A DNA stretch of 64,000 nucleotides, taken from contig NZ_RXOE01000002.1 of the NCBI RefSeq assembly GCF_003965815.1, positions 124,001 to 188,000 on the forward strand. The letters are read 5' to 3'. Shown piece by piece: positions 17,896 through 27,206 of the stretch (positions are counted from its first letter, which is position 1; the number at the start of each line of letters is the position of its first letter). Source of the stretch: Variovorax gossypii (lineage in GTDB: Bacteria; Pseudomonadota; Gammaproteobacteria; Burkholderiales; Burkholderiaceae_C). The position numbers and the translations under genes were made by a program. The notes under the pieces are model-generated. The model saw only the letters and a list, made by a program, of their open reading frames with translations. It was not told where the DNA came from and searched no databases.

Positions 17896-18666
17896 ATGAA
17901 CGCGGGCACCGCACTTTTCCTCTTCGCGCACCAGGACGACGAGTTCGGTGTGTTCCAGAAAATCCTTGATGAGCGTGCCGCTGGCGCGCGGGTGGTCTGT
18001 GTGTTCATGACCACGGGCACCGTGGGGGGCGCGTCGCCCGAGGCGCGCAATCGCGAGTCGCTTGCCGTTCTGACAAAGCTCGGCGTCGGGTCCGGCGACG
18101 TGATCTTCGCGGGGCAGCAACTGAAGATCGACGACGGTGCACTGATGCATCGCCTTGACGATGCTGCAGACTGGTTGCGCAGCTGGATCGATGCCTGCCC
18201 GTTGCTGCATGGTCTGTATCTGCCAGCTTGGGAGGGCGGGCACCCGGACCATGATTCGTTGCATGCTGTAGGCGTCACTGTCGCGCGGCAGGCTGGGCTG
18301 CTGCACTTGGCAAGACAATCGTCCCTGTACAACGGCTACAAGCGTCCGGGGCCGCTGTTCAACGTCATGCGGCCGTTGCCCATGAATGGGCCGGTGGAGC
18401 CCGTCGCGGTTCCGTGGGGACACCGCATTGCGTTCATGCGACATTGCCTCAGCTACCCGACGCAGCGCAAGACTTGGATCGGCCTGTTTCCGTTCGTGCT
18501 GCTGCACTATGTGTTCGGTGGTCGAGATGCGATGCAGTCTGTCACTCCCGAGCGACTGGTTTCGAAGCCGCACGAGGGGGCGCTCTACTATGAGCGGCGG
18601 CAGTTCACGACGTGGCCGGCGCTGAGTGAGCGCATCGCAGCGTTCACTACGCGATCAAACGCCTGA
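17896..18666 (+). CDS. PIG-L/LmbE-family N-deacetylase
   Basis: The 256-residue metal-dependent deacetylase has FAHQDDEFGVF (AHxDDE zinc motif) near the N-terminus and GGHPDHDSLHA further on. Family members remove acetyl groups from N-acetyl sugars. As the last gene of the acyl cassette it could expose a sugar amine for re-acylation by the GNAT-like protein. ATG 17896 is chosen; a TTG at 17875 overlapping the ligase stop is possible. The convergent AlgX-like gene begins 10 bp beyond, with a small inverted repeat between (about 18662-18680). Confidence 0.85.
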   Translation: MNAGTALFLFAHQDDEFGVFQKILDERAAGARVVCVFMTTGTVGGASPEARNRESLAVLTKLGVGSGDVIFAGQQLKIDDGALMHRLDDAADWLRSWIDACPLLHGLYLPAWEGGHPDHDSLHAVGVTVARQAGLLHLARQSSLYNGYKRPGPLFNVMRPLPMNGPVEPVAVPWGHRIAFMRHCLSYPTQRKTWIGLFPFVLLHYVFGGRDAMQSVTPERLVSKPHEGALYYERRQFTTWPALSERIAAFTTRSNA

Positions 18667-18676
18667 AACCTTCGGC

Positions 18677-19831
18677 TCAGGGGCGCGGGCGCGTCTCCAA
18701 CATGTTGATGGCACGTGTGACATCCGCCTCATCCGCAAAAGCCGATAGCGCTGGCTGCTGCACCTCGATGAATTGCACCGCGACCCACCGGGCATCCGAA
18801 GGTATGGCCGAGGTGATAGCCGACAGGCGCAAGCCCTCGCCCCAGCGCAAACGGTAAGACGACTCGAAATACGCTGCCATGCCGTTGCGCATCCAGGCGT
18901 CCATGAAGCTGTCGCCCACGAACAATGCCGGGTGCAGCAAGCCCTTGTTGCCAGGAGCGACGTGGCTGACGTCGGTATAAGGCGCTGGGCCGGACACGCT
19001 GGTGAACCCCACTGGCCATTGCCATGATGGTGTCACGAAGAGTGACTTTTCGGACGGCGAGCGCAGCAGGGGCATGAAGCGGGCGATGCCGCCGCTGTAG
19101 GACTGTGTTTCGTAGCGCAGGGGATGCGTCCATGTGCTGTCTGCGAGGCCCTCGGCACGGCTCATCGCGTCGACGACGCCCTTGGCGACTGGGTAGGCTG
19201 CGGGGTCGTTCCAGTGAAAGTCGGTGCGATGGAAGATCGGCCGTGTTTTTTCGACTTCTTTCAGGATGGCCGTGCTGTCGATGAAGGTTACGTTGGGCAC
19301 CTGCTTCAGCTTGTCGAGCAGGCCATCGATACGCCGCAGCGGTGGCCGCTCGGTAACCGAGACCGGCAACTTGTTGGGCAGAAACCGGTCGCCCAGCAGG
19401 TTGACGACCATTACCATACCGATGCCCTTTTGCTGGAGGGCTTCGGCATAGCGTCGCACGCCTTCGACCACGCCGGCCTCGTGGGTGCCGAGGTAGGTGT
19501 CGACGGCCGGTTTCTCGATGTCGAGTGTGCTGCGGTAGAAGAGGTAGCCGTCCCGGCCCACGTGAACTTTGTCGGACACGTGGAACAAGCGGTAGTCGAC
19601 CGTGGCCTTGAGCCGGATCAGCAGCGCCCGAAACCCGAAGTGGTCCGAGAACCAGCTGTTGGCCTGCTGCAGGTAGCGGTCGGGGTGCGCCATGCTCGGC
19701 GGTGCCGCAAGCGTGCGCTGCTCGTCGATGGTCAGCTCCGGCAGCCATCGCGTGGCCATCTGCAGGCCCGGCAGCAGCGTCAGGGCTAGGAAGGCCAAGA
19801 TGAAGATTTGGCGGGTCGCGGTAGAGCGCAT
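18677..19831 (-). CDS. AlgX/AlgJ-like polysaccharide O-acetyltransferase component
   Basis: The 384-residue protein has an N-terminal hydrophobic anchor (residues 8-28) and an SGNH-like periplasmic domain. The Asp-His pair is in RTDFHWND and the nucleophile Ser in FVGDSFMDAW, as in AlgX and AlgJ. Such proteins move acetyl groups delivered by an MBOAT partner onto exported polysaccharide. The MBOAT gene lies immediately upstream with 1 bp between, so the two act as a pair. Target polymer unknown. Confidence 0.85.
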   Translation of the reverse strand: MRSTATRQIFILAFLALTLLPGLQMATRWLPELTIDEQRTLAAPPSMAHPDRYLQQANSWFSDHFGFRALLIRLKATVDYRLFHVSDKVHVGRDGYLFYRSTLDIEKPAVDTYLGTHEAGVVEGVRRYAEALQQKGIGMVMVVNLLGDRFLPNKLPVSVTERPPLRRIDGLLDKLKQVPNVTFIDSTAILKEVEKTRPIFHRTDFHWNDPAAYPVAKGVVDAMSRAEGLADSTWTHPLRYETQSYSGGIARFMPLLRSPSEKSLFVTPSWQWPVGFTSVSGPAPYTDVSHVAPGNKGLLHPALFVGDSFMDAWMRNGMAAYFESSYRLRWGEGLRLSAITSAIPSDARWVAVQFIEVQQPALSAFADEADVTRAINMLETRPRP

Positions 19832-19832
19832 C

Positions 19833-21251
19833 TCAGAAGCGAAAATAGATGAACGGATTGAATCCGTTGGCTGCGATCAGCATGGCCGAGTAGGCGAAGA
19901 GCACGAGGGCGCCCAGCGAAAGTACTGGCGCGGCAATCGAGTCGCCTGCACGTTGCCAGGCTGCGAGCCGCCAGTTTTCGGGTACCAGCACCGCCACGCT
20001 GCCGATCACCAGAAAGAGCAGCTTGTCGGGCGTAAGCACAGACCATGCGGCTGCTGGCGTCTCGGCCGCCGTCACGCCCGCCATGGCCATCAGGTAGTGC
20101 CCGGCCACGCCAGTCGACGGCGCCCTGAACAGCACCCAGCCGATCATCACCAGCAGCAGCGTAGTCAGCCAGCCGCTGAAGCCGCGCGGCGTCCAGCCGA
20201 ATCGGTTCAGCGCCAGTCGCTCGATGACCAGCAGCACGCCATGAAACAGTCCCCACAGCAGGAAGGTGTAGGCCGCTCCGTGCCATAGGCCGCACAGAAC
20301 GAACACGATGAGCAGATTGAGGTATGTACGCCCCGGTCCCACGCGGTTACCGCCCAGCGGGATGTAGAGATAGTCGCGGAACCAGCGCGACAGTGTCATG
20401 TGCCAGCGCCGCCAGAACTCCGTGATGCTGTGCGACCGATAGGGCTGGTTGAAGTTTTCCGGAAATTTGAACCCCAGCATCCGGCCCATGCCGATCGCCA
20501 TGTCGGAGTAGCCCGAGAAGTCGAACAGGATCTGCAGCGTGTACGCCAGAATGCCGATCCAAGCGGCGGTAGTGCCGAGCTGGTCGGCCGGCAGCCCGAA
20601 CATGCGATCGGCGACCACCCCCACGTTGTCCGCAACGACGATCTTCTTGGCCAGGCCAAGACAGAATCGCAGCAGCCCGGCATGCACGTCTTCCAGGCGA
20701 ACGGGGCGGTGCTGGATACGGCTCACCAGTTCGCTGTAGCGCACGATAGGCCCGGCGATGAGCTGCGGGAACAGCGTGTGATACATGCCAAAGTCGATCA
20801 GCGTGGGCGCGGGCGGCGCGTCACGCCGGTAGATGTCGACGATGTACGAGATACCCTGGAATGTGAAGAACGAAATGCCCGCAGGCAGAACGATGTCGCT
20901 GAGCGTCCATGACGCGGGCATCTGGAGTACGGCGGCCGCGTCCAGCGTCGCGCGCTGCATGAAGTTCCAGTACTTGTAGTAGATCAGCGGCACCAGATTG
21001 GCGACCACGCCGACCGCGAGCAAGGCGCGAGCACGACCGTCGGCGGGCATGCGGTAGAGCGCGTTGCCGATGATCGCGTTGACGACCACCGACCCCAGCA
21101 GAACCACCGACACCAGCCCAGCGTCCACGAAATAGAACGCAAAGCTCGCCAGCATCAGGAACGCGTTGCGCGTGCGTGCGGGGAGAACGAAATACAGCAG
21201 GAACACGATCGGCATGAAGCCGAACAGGAAGCCGGGCGAACTGAAGGTCAC
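19833..21251 (-). CDS. MBOAT-family O-acyltransferase (AlgI-like)
   Basis: The 472-residue polytopic membrane protein carries MBOAT hallmarks: SYIVDIYRRD, FPQLIAGPIVRY, FNQPYRSHSITEFWRRWHMTLS as adjacent pieces, and the presumed catalytic His in LWHGAAYTF. It passes acyl groups from cytoplasmic acyl-CoA to the periplasmic AlgX-like partner. The start is taken as GTG 21251, nine bases after the methyltransferase stop; the open frame runs 20 codons further upstream into that gene. Confidence 0.9.
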   Translation of the reverse strand: MTFSSPGFLFGFMPIVFLLYFVLPARTRNAFLMLASFAFYFVDAGLVSVVLLGSVVVNAIIGNALYRMPADGRARALLAVGVVANLVPLIYYKYWNFMQRATLDAAAVLQMPASWTLSDIVLPAGISFFTFQGISYIVDIYRRDAPPAPTLIDFGMYHTLFPQLIAGPIVRYSELVSRIQHRPVRLEDVHAGLLRFCLGLAKKIVVADNVGVVADRMFGLPADQLGTTAAWIGILAYTLQILFDFSGYSDMAIGMGRMLGFKFPENFNQPYRSHSITEFWRRWHMTLSRWFRDYLYIPLGGNRVGPGRTYLNLLIVFVLCGLWHGAAYTFLLWGLFHGVLLVIERLALNRFGWTPRGFSGWLTTLLLVMIGWVLFRAPSTGVAGHYLMAMAGVTAAETPAAAWSVLTPDKLLFLVIGSVAVLVPENWRLAAWQRAGDSIAAPVLSLGALVLFAYSAMLIAANGFNPFIYFRF

Positions 21252-21259
21252 TTTGCGCT

Positions 21260-22243
21260 CTAGCCCTTGAACATGCGACGCACTGCACGCAGCGGCCTGG
21301 TGATGCGCCAAGACAGCGAGCCCGCCATCTGGCGATGAGCTTCTTCGATCTGGGCCAATGCTGCCACCCGCTGCTGGCTTTCCTTCAAAAGCACGTCGCG
21401 CTCCGAAAGCACGCTGGCCGCGTGACGATGGTCCTTTTGCAGGGTGCTCAGCTCCTTGTCGACATTGGCGAGTTGGGTGAGCACGCGCTCGACGTCCTCC
21501 ACCTTGGAGGCCAGCTCCCGGCGCGTGCTTTCGAGTTCCCAGCGACGCAGCACGGACTCGCCCAGGCTAGAGAAGACCTCCTTCACCGCGTTGACGCCGG
21601 CTTGATCCCTGGGCAGGTCAAGCAGCTTGCGCACTTCCGCCGGTTGGTGGAGGCCGACGGCCAGCACGCCCAGGCCTGCCGAATGATCGAACTCGAAGCC
21701 GGGATATTGCTTCGTGACCTCGGCCCAGTATTTCCAGACGCCGAAGTCGCGCTCGCGCACGTTGGTGTCGTGGAACAGCACGATGGCGCGGTCCGACAGT
21801 TTGGGCAGCCAGCTCTCGAAGTCGTGCTTCACGGCCTCGTAGGTATGCAGCCCGTCGATATGCAGCAGGTCGACCGAGCCATCCTCGAAGTAGGTCGTGG
21901 CCTCGTCGAAGGTCATGCGCATGAGACGCGAAAAACCCGCGAAATGCCTGTCATTGAACGCAGCCAAGTCGTTGTAGACGCTGTCGCCATAAAAGCCTGC
22001 GTGCTCGTCGCCCTGCCAAGTGTCGACCGCATAGCACTTGGTGTTGAGGCCCTCGTTCTGGACAGTCTGGCAGAAGGCCGCGTACGACATACCGAAGTGC
22101 GAGCCCAGTTCTACTAAGCTGCGAGGCTGCTGCACGGCGGTGAGCCATGCGCCGAAGGGCACATGCCCGGTCCAGCCGCTGGAGACCAGGCGAAGCGGGC
22201 GGATGAACATGGCCAGGTTCGGCTGGATGGCGTCGAGGATCAT
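21260..22243 (-). CDS. SAM-dependent methyltransferase with C-terminal coiled coil
   Basis: The 327-residue protein has a class I methyltransferase domain: SLVELGSHFGMSYAAF as the SAM loop, then LLHIDGLHTYEAV and VLFHDTNVRERDFG. A coiled coil spans about residues 225-305. It ends in SLSWRITRPLRAVRRMFKG, a basic amphipathic tail also met in O-antigen glycosyltransferases and recurring in the gene at 27206. It probably methylates a sugar of the polymer while tied to the assembly machinery. First gene of the minus-strand block. Confidence 0.75.
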   Translation of the reverse strand: MILDAIQPNLAMFIRPLRLVSSGWTGHVPFGAWLTAVQQPRSLVELGSHFGMSYAAFCQTVQNEGLNTKCYAVDTWQGDEHAGFYGDSVYNDLAAFNDRHFAGFSRLMRMTFDEATTYFEDGSVDLLHIDGLHTYEAVKHDFESWLPKLSDRAIVLFHDTNVRERDFGVWKYWAEVTKQYPGFEFDHSAGLGVLAVGLHQPAEVRKLLDLPRDQAGVNAVKEVFSSLGESVLRRWELESTRRELASKVEDVERVLTQLANVDKELSTLQKDHRHAASVLSERDVLLKESQQRVAALAQIEEAHRQMAGSLSWRITRPLRAVRRMFKG

Positions 22244-22259
22244 GGTTTGGGCTGTCGGA

Positions 22260-22451
22260 ATGGCGAAAAAAGCTCTCGATTGTGCAGCACTGAGCCTTGT
22301 GGCTATCGCGGTGCAATGCGCGATCGTTCTTGTTCAAGCAGCGGTCGCCGAGAGGTGGCGGCAGAATGCGTATGTCTTCATTTTCGAAGAGCGCAGTCAG
22401 CACCGCAAGCCGCGCAGCCTGCTGCCTGTATTTACTTGGGTCAAGTTATGA
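22260..22451 (+). CDS. Candidate small membrane protein coupled to the acetyltransferase gene
   Basis: A 63-residue frame begins MAKKALDCAALSLVAIAVQ, continues as one hydrophobic helix of about 24 residues and ends in a basic tail. Its TGA overlaps the ATG of the next gene (ATGA), a coupling signal. An in-frame ATG at 22242, with GAGG four bases upstream, is an alternative start. It fills the otherwise empty 204-bp gap between divergent genes. No family is recognised and it could be chance. Confidence 0.33.
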   Translation: MAKKALDCAALSLVAIAVQCAIVLVQAAVAERWRQNAYVFIFEERSQHRKPRSLLPVFTWVKL

Positions 22452-23161
22452 AACACCAACGAGAGCTAACCGTTGGAGCTAGCAAGGTAGGCATAGGACG
22501 GTTTACCTATGGCTTCGAGAACGTAGTCATTAGGGAATGGGGTGAGGGGGCATCACTGCGTATTGGTAGCTTTTGCTCGCTCGCGGCCAGCATCACCATT
22601 TTTCTGGGGGGGAATCACCGGACCGAATGGGTTTCGACGTTTCCGTTCGGCCACATTTTCGCCGATGAACTCGGCGGTGAAGGTATCGAGGGGCACCCAG
22701 CAACACGTGGAGGCGTAGAGATAGGAAGCGATGTCTGGATTGGTCATGGCGTCACCATCATGTCGGGGATCACGATCGGTGACGGCGCAGTTTTGGCCGC
22801 AAACTCGAACGTAGTAAGAAACGTAGGGGCCTACGAAATTGTGGGCGGCAACCCGGCAAAGCTACTGAAATCTCGATTCTCGCCAGAGATCCGCGATGCG
22901 CTGCTCGCTTTACGGTGGTGGGACGAGTCGGCCGAAACCATCCGCAGGATGGTCCCATACCTATGTGCAACCCCGAATGACGATCAACTGGCCGAACTTT
23001 TTCGACTCAAGGAAGAGGGCGCGAAAGGCGTTGTTCTTGCCGATCCATCCGCAACTCCATTCATTGAGATTAAGGTCCCGGATGTGCAGCCACATGCCGT
23101 ACGTTCGTCGCTTGGATCTCTGGTTCACAGAGTGCGGCAAGCGATCGCCGGGCGAAGCTAG
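22448..23161 (+). CDS. CatB/xenobiotic-type hexapeptide acetyltransferase
   Basis: The 237-residue protein has the left-handed beta-helix of acetyl-CoA-dependent O-acetyltransferases: IGSFCSLAASITIFLGG, the catalytic His in GGNHRTEWVS, then VWIGHGVTIMSGITIGDGA and VGGNPAKLLKSRFS. A C-terminal extension of about 70 residues is not recognised. ATG 22448 is chosen; the frame is open for 95 codons upstream but runs antisense to the methyltransferase gene there. It likely O-acetylates a sugar precursor. GC content is visibly lower than in neighbouring operons, suggesting transfer. Confidence 0.85.
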   Translation: MKHQRELTVGASKVGIGRFTYGFENVVIREWGEGASLRIGSFCSLAASITIFLGGNHRTEWVSTFPFGHIFADELGGEGIEGHPATRGGVEIGSDVWIGHGVTIMSGITIGDGAVLAANSNVVRNVGAYEIVGGNPAKLLKSRFSPEIRDALLALRWWDESAETIRRMVPYLCATPNDDQLAELFRLKEEGAKGVVLADPSATPFIEIKVPDVQPHAVRSSLGSLVHRVRQAIAGRS

Positions 23162-23317
23162 AAAAAGCGAGTCGGCGGTGAGGCCGCGCCGTTTGAGCCT
23201 CTCTTTGAAGGCGCGGAGCTCCCGCGACACACATCCATCGCATGCTGCTTGCAGACAGTTTCTGCCGGCATCGACTTCTGACAATTTCAAAGCAGAAAAC
23301 GGTCATTGAATGTTCCA

Positions 23318-23530
23318 CTATGATTTTTTCGTGTGTGTTCGCCAGTGGGACTGGTCCGCTATTGACTTGACTGGGTGACTTTCACTGAAAAGGTTGTAGA
23401 GGGCCCGGTAAGCTACTACGTCGAATGACTCGGCCAAGTGTGGCAGAAATGCCCATTGCTCGTGTTTCAGGCTAGGCCCCGAAAAGTTGGGGTGGATCAT
23501 TGCGGCACAATTACGCAGTACGTTTTCCAT
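23318..23530 (-). CDS. Possible small hypothetical ORF in the gap before gmd
   Basis: The gap 23162-23552 is AT-richer and lacks a clear plus-strand gene. On the minus strand a 70-codon frame begins at ATG 23530 (MENVLRNCAAMIHPNF) with GGAGA nine bases upstream. Its composition is protein-like, but I recognise no family. It may be a gene remnant or chance. The promoter of gmd must also lie in this interval. Confidence 0.2.
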   Translation of the reverse strand: MENVLRNCAAMIHPNFSGPSLKHEQWAFLPHLAESFDVVAYRALYNLFSESHPVKSIADQSHWRTHTKKS

Positions 23531-23534
23531 ATAG

Positions 23535-24590
<1,056 letters not shown>

Positions 24591-24668
24591 CGGCGTAGTT
24601 GCCGATCTTGCCTCGTCGAGTTTTATCGGGCGAAGCGGGCGCACCAAGACGCCCACAGTGGAGAAGAT

Positions 24669-27206
24669 TTGATTAACGAACTCAAGCAGGCCGTTCGGCT
24701 TTCCAAGAAGGCGCTTCGCGTCCTCGGCATCACCGCGGGGCATACCGCGGCGGATGTTCGCGCGATCAAGGAGGGTGCCCTTTTTGATGCGGACTTTTAT
24801 CTCAACGAGTATCCCGTGGTGGCGGTCAGTGGCAAGGATCCGCTGACGCACTATCTGGTTCAGGGTTGGAAGAACGGCTTTGAACCGTCGCCCAACGTCT
24901 CGATGCGGACCTACTTGGCCCAGAACCCCGATCTGCGTGCCGTAAACCTGAACCCTCTCGTTCATTGGGTGCGTTTCGGCCGTGCCGAGGGACGTGTTTT
25001 GCCAAGGGCGCTCAGCTCGGAGGCCTTGTGGCCCGATGGTGATCGGCTTTTCGCTCTGCCTGACGACGTGATCCAGTACGAGCTGATCGCAGGTAAAGCC
25101 TATTTCGCAGGAGCCGGTTTCGATTTCGCGCAGCGTGAGGCTGGGGCGACCGTCGAGGCTGCGGCCAAAGCCATGGCTATGAAAAAGCCACGGCTGCAGG
25201 TGACGGCCATCTCGCCCAAAGTGTCGATCATCATTCCCGTCTACGGACAGACTCACTTCGTACTCAACTGCTTGGACTCGCTCGTCAGGTTGCATTCGAA
25301 GCATTCCGTCGAGATCATCGTGGCCGACGACACTTCGCCGGCAGCTTCCCGCGTCGATGTATTGAAGGCAATTCCATGGATTCGCTATGAGCGGCGTGCC
25401 GAGAACGGCGGGTTCCTTGAATGCTGCAACTCTGCAGTACAGCTGGCGAAGGGTGAAATCGTCGTTCTACTGAATAGCGACACCCGCGTGGTCGAAGGCT
25501 GGCTCGATGAGCTTATCGACGCCTTCACGCTCTTCCCCAAGGCCGGCATGGTCGGCTCAAAGCTTTTCAACGACGACGGCACGCTGCAGGAAGCGGGTGG
25601 AATCTTCTGGCGCGATGGTTCGGCGCATAACTACGGACGCGACCAGGACCCGAACCAGCCGCAGTACTGCTTTGCGCGTCAAGCCGATTTCATTTCCGGC
25701 GCATCGATCGCATTGCGAAAAACGGTGTGGAACGAACTCGGCGGCTTTGACCCCGAATACAAACCGGCCTACTGCGAGGACGCGGACCTGGCGTTTCGCC
25801 TGCGCCGTGCTGGCTACGAAGTCTGGTTCGTGCCGACGTCGCGTGCCATTCACTACGAAGGCATCACCCATGGGCGCGACACCACCAAGGGCATCAAGGC
25901 CTATCAGGTGACGAATCTCGAGAAGTTCGCCAAGCGCTTCAGCGTCGAGCTGAAGGCGCACCCGCAACCCGGAACGAGTTCGATGCGTGCGGCCAACTGG
26001 CGCGTGCACCGCAAGATTCTGGTGGTGGATGCGCTCACGCCAACCCCCGATCAAGACTCCGGCTCCATTGTGACCGACGAGGTAATGAGCGCATACAGGG
26101 AGTGCGGCTTCGGTGAGAGCTTCTTCCCGCAGCATTCACCCTACTGGTCGAAGAAGTACACCGGTGCATTGCAGCGGCGCGGCGTATGCTGCTACTACAA
26201 GCCCTACGCTGAGGAAATGAACGCGCTGCTCGATATCGACAGCCAGTTCGACTATGCGCTGTTGTATCGATACAACGTTGCGCACCCAGTCTACGCGATG
26301 CTACGCAAAAGGGCGCCCAGCACGCGCATCCTGTTTGCCAACGTTGATCTGCACTTCTTGCGCGAGACGCGTGCGGCCGAGACCTCGAACACGCCGGAGG
26401 CCTTGTTTTCCGCCAAGGTCACGAAGAAGCTGGAACTTGAGATGTTCACGCAGGCGGATGCCTCGTTCGTTCACACCGAGATCGAGCGCGACGTGATCCA
26501 GCAGTCGTTGCCGGCACCGCTGGGCAATATGGTCGTGTTGCCATGGATCGCCGACGTGTACCGTGACACGCCCGCCTTCGCCGGCCGTACGGATATCATG
26601 TTCTTGGGCAACTTCCCGCATGCGCCGAACGTCGATTCGATTCTCTACTTCGTCAAGTCGATCTGGCCTGCGCTGGAGAAGGACCTGCCGGCAGGGGCTC
26701 GGCTGCTCGTCGTAGGCAACAAGCCGCCACCCGAGGTGCTTGCCCTGGCGTCGGACCGAATTGTGGTCACGGGCTTCGTGGAAGAGTTGGGGCCGTATTT
26801 CCAGACTTCGCGTGTGTTCGTTGCGCCGCTGCGTTATGGAGCTGGCATCAAGGGCAAGCTTGTGACTGCATTGGCTCATGGCGTGCCCAGTGTGGCGACG
26901 GCAATTGCTGCAGAAGGCATTGCAGATCCGGGGGATGGTCATTTGTCCACAACGGACGACCCTCAGCAATTCGCCAGCGAGGTCTTGCGGCTTTATCGTG
27001 ACGAGGCAGTGTGGCAGGTCATGCGCGAAGCTGGACTGTCTTATGTTGAAGAAAACTACTCGCGCCTCGCAACGTCGAAGATTTGCATGCGCGCGATGGA
27101 GGTGGCCGACGCGACCTGGTTGGCTAGGCAGGAACTCCGGTGTCGACGTTCGCTTGAACAGATCATGGCGGAGAACGGGGAGTTGGCTCCAGTGACGCCC
27201 TCCTAA
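24669..27206 (+). CDS. Two-domain glycosyltransferase, GT2 plus GT4-like
   Basis: The 845-residue protein has three parts. An N-terminal region (about 35-115) holds two copies of the FYLNEYPVV / DPLTHYLVQGW-type repeat known from polysaccharide glycosyltransferases. A GT2 domain (about 185-430) has VSIIIPVYGQ, VADDTSPAA, LLNSDTRV and CEDADLAFRLRRAG. A GT-B domain (about 570-830) has FLGNFPHAPNVDS and APLRYGAGIKGKL. The start is TTG 24669 with GGAGAAG six bases upstream; no ATG fits the conserved N-terminus. Its stop overlaps the next start. It probably adds two sugars in sequence. Confidence 0.85.
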   Translation: MINELKQAVRLSKKALRVLGITAGHTAADVRAIKEGALFDADFYLNEYPVVAVSGKDPLTHYLVQGWKNGFEPSPNVSMRTYLAQNPDLRAVNLNPLVHWVRFGRAEGRVLPRALSSEALWPDGDRLFALPDDVIQYELIAGKAYFAGAGFDFAQREAGATVEAAAKAMAMKKPRLQVTAISPKVSIIIPVYGQTHFVLNCLDSLVRLHSKHSVEIIVADDTSPAASRVDVLKAIPWIRYERRAENGGFLECCNSAVQLAKGEIVVLLNSDTRVVEGWLDELIDAFTLFPKAGMVGSKLFNDDGTLQEAGGIFWRDGSAHNYGRDQDPNQPQYCFARQADFISGASIALRKTVWNELGGFDPEYKPAYCEDADLAFRLRRAGYEVWFVPTSRAIHYEGITHGRDTTKGIKAYQVTNLEKFAKRFSVELKAHPQPGTSSMRAANWRVHRKILVVDALTPTPDQDSGSIVTDEVMSAYRECGFGESFFPQHSPYWSKKYTGALQRRGVCCYYKPYAEEMNALLDIDSQFDYALLYRYNVAHPVYAMLRKRAPSTRILFANVDLHFLRETRAAETSNTPEALFSAKVTKKLELEMFTQADASFVHTEIERDVIQQSLPAPLGNMVVLPWIADVYRDTPAFAGRTDIMFLGNFPHAPNVDSILYFVKSIWPALEKDLPAGARLLVVGNKPPPEVLALASDRIVVTGFVEELGPYFQTSRVFVAPLRYGAGIKGKLVTALAHGVPSVATAIAAEGIADPGDGHLSTTDDPQQFASEVLRLYRDEAVWQVMREAGLSYVEENYSRLATSKICMRAMEVADATWLARQELRCRRSLEQIMAENGELAPVTPS

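Noticed and set aside
22961..23290. 109-codon minus ORF at the acetyltransferase 3' end
   Set aside because: Most of it is antisense to the acetyltransferase, and no motif or SD supports it.
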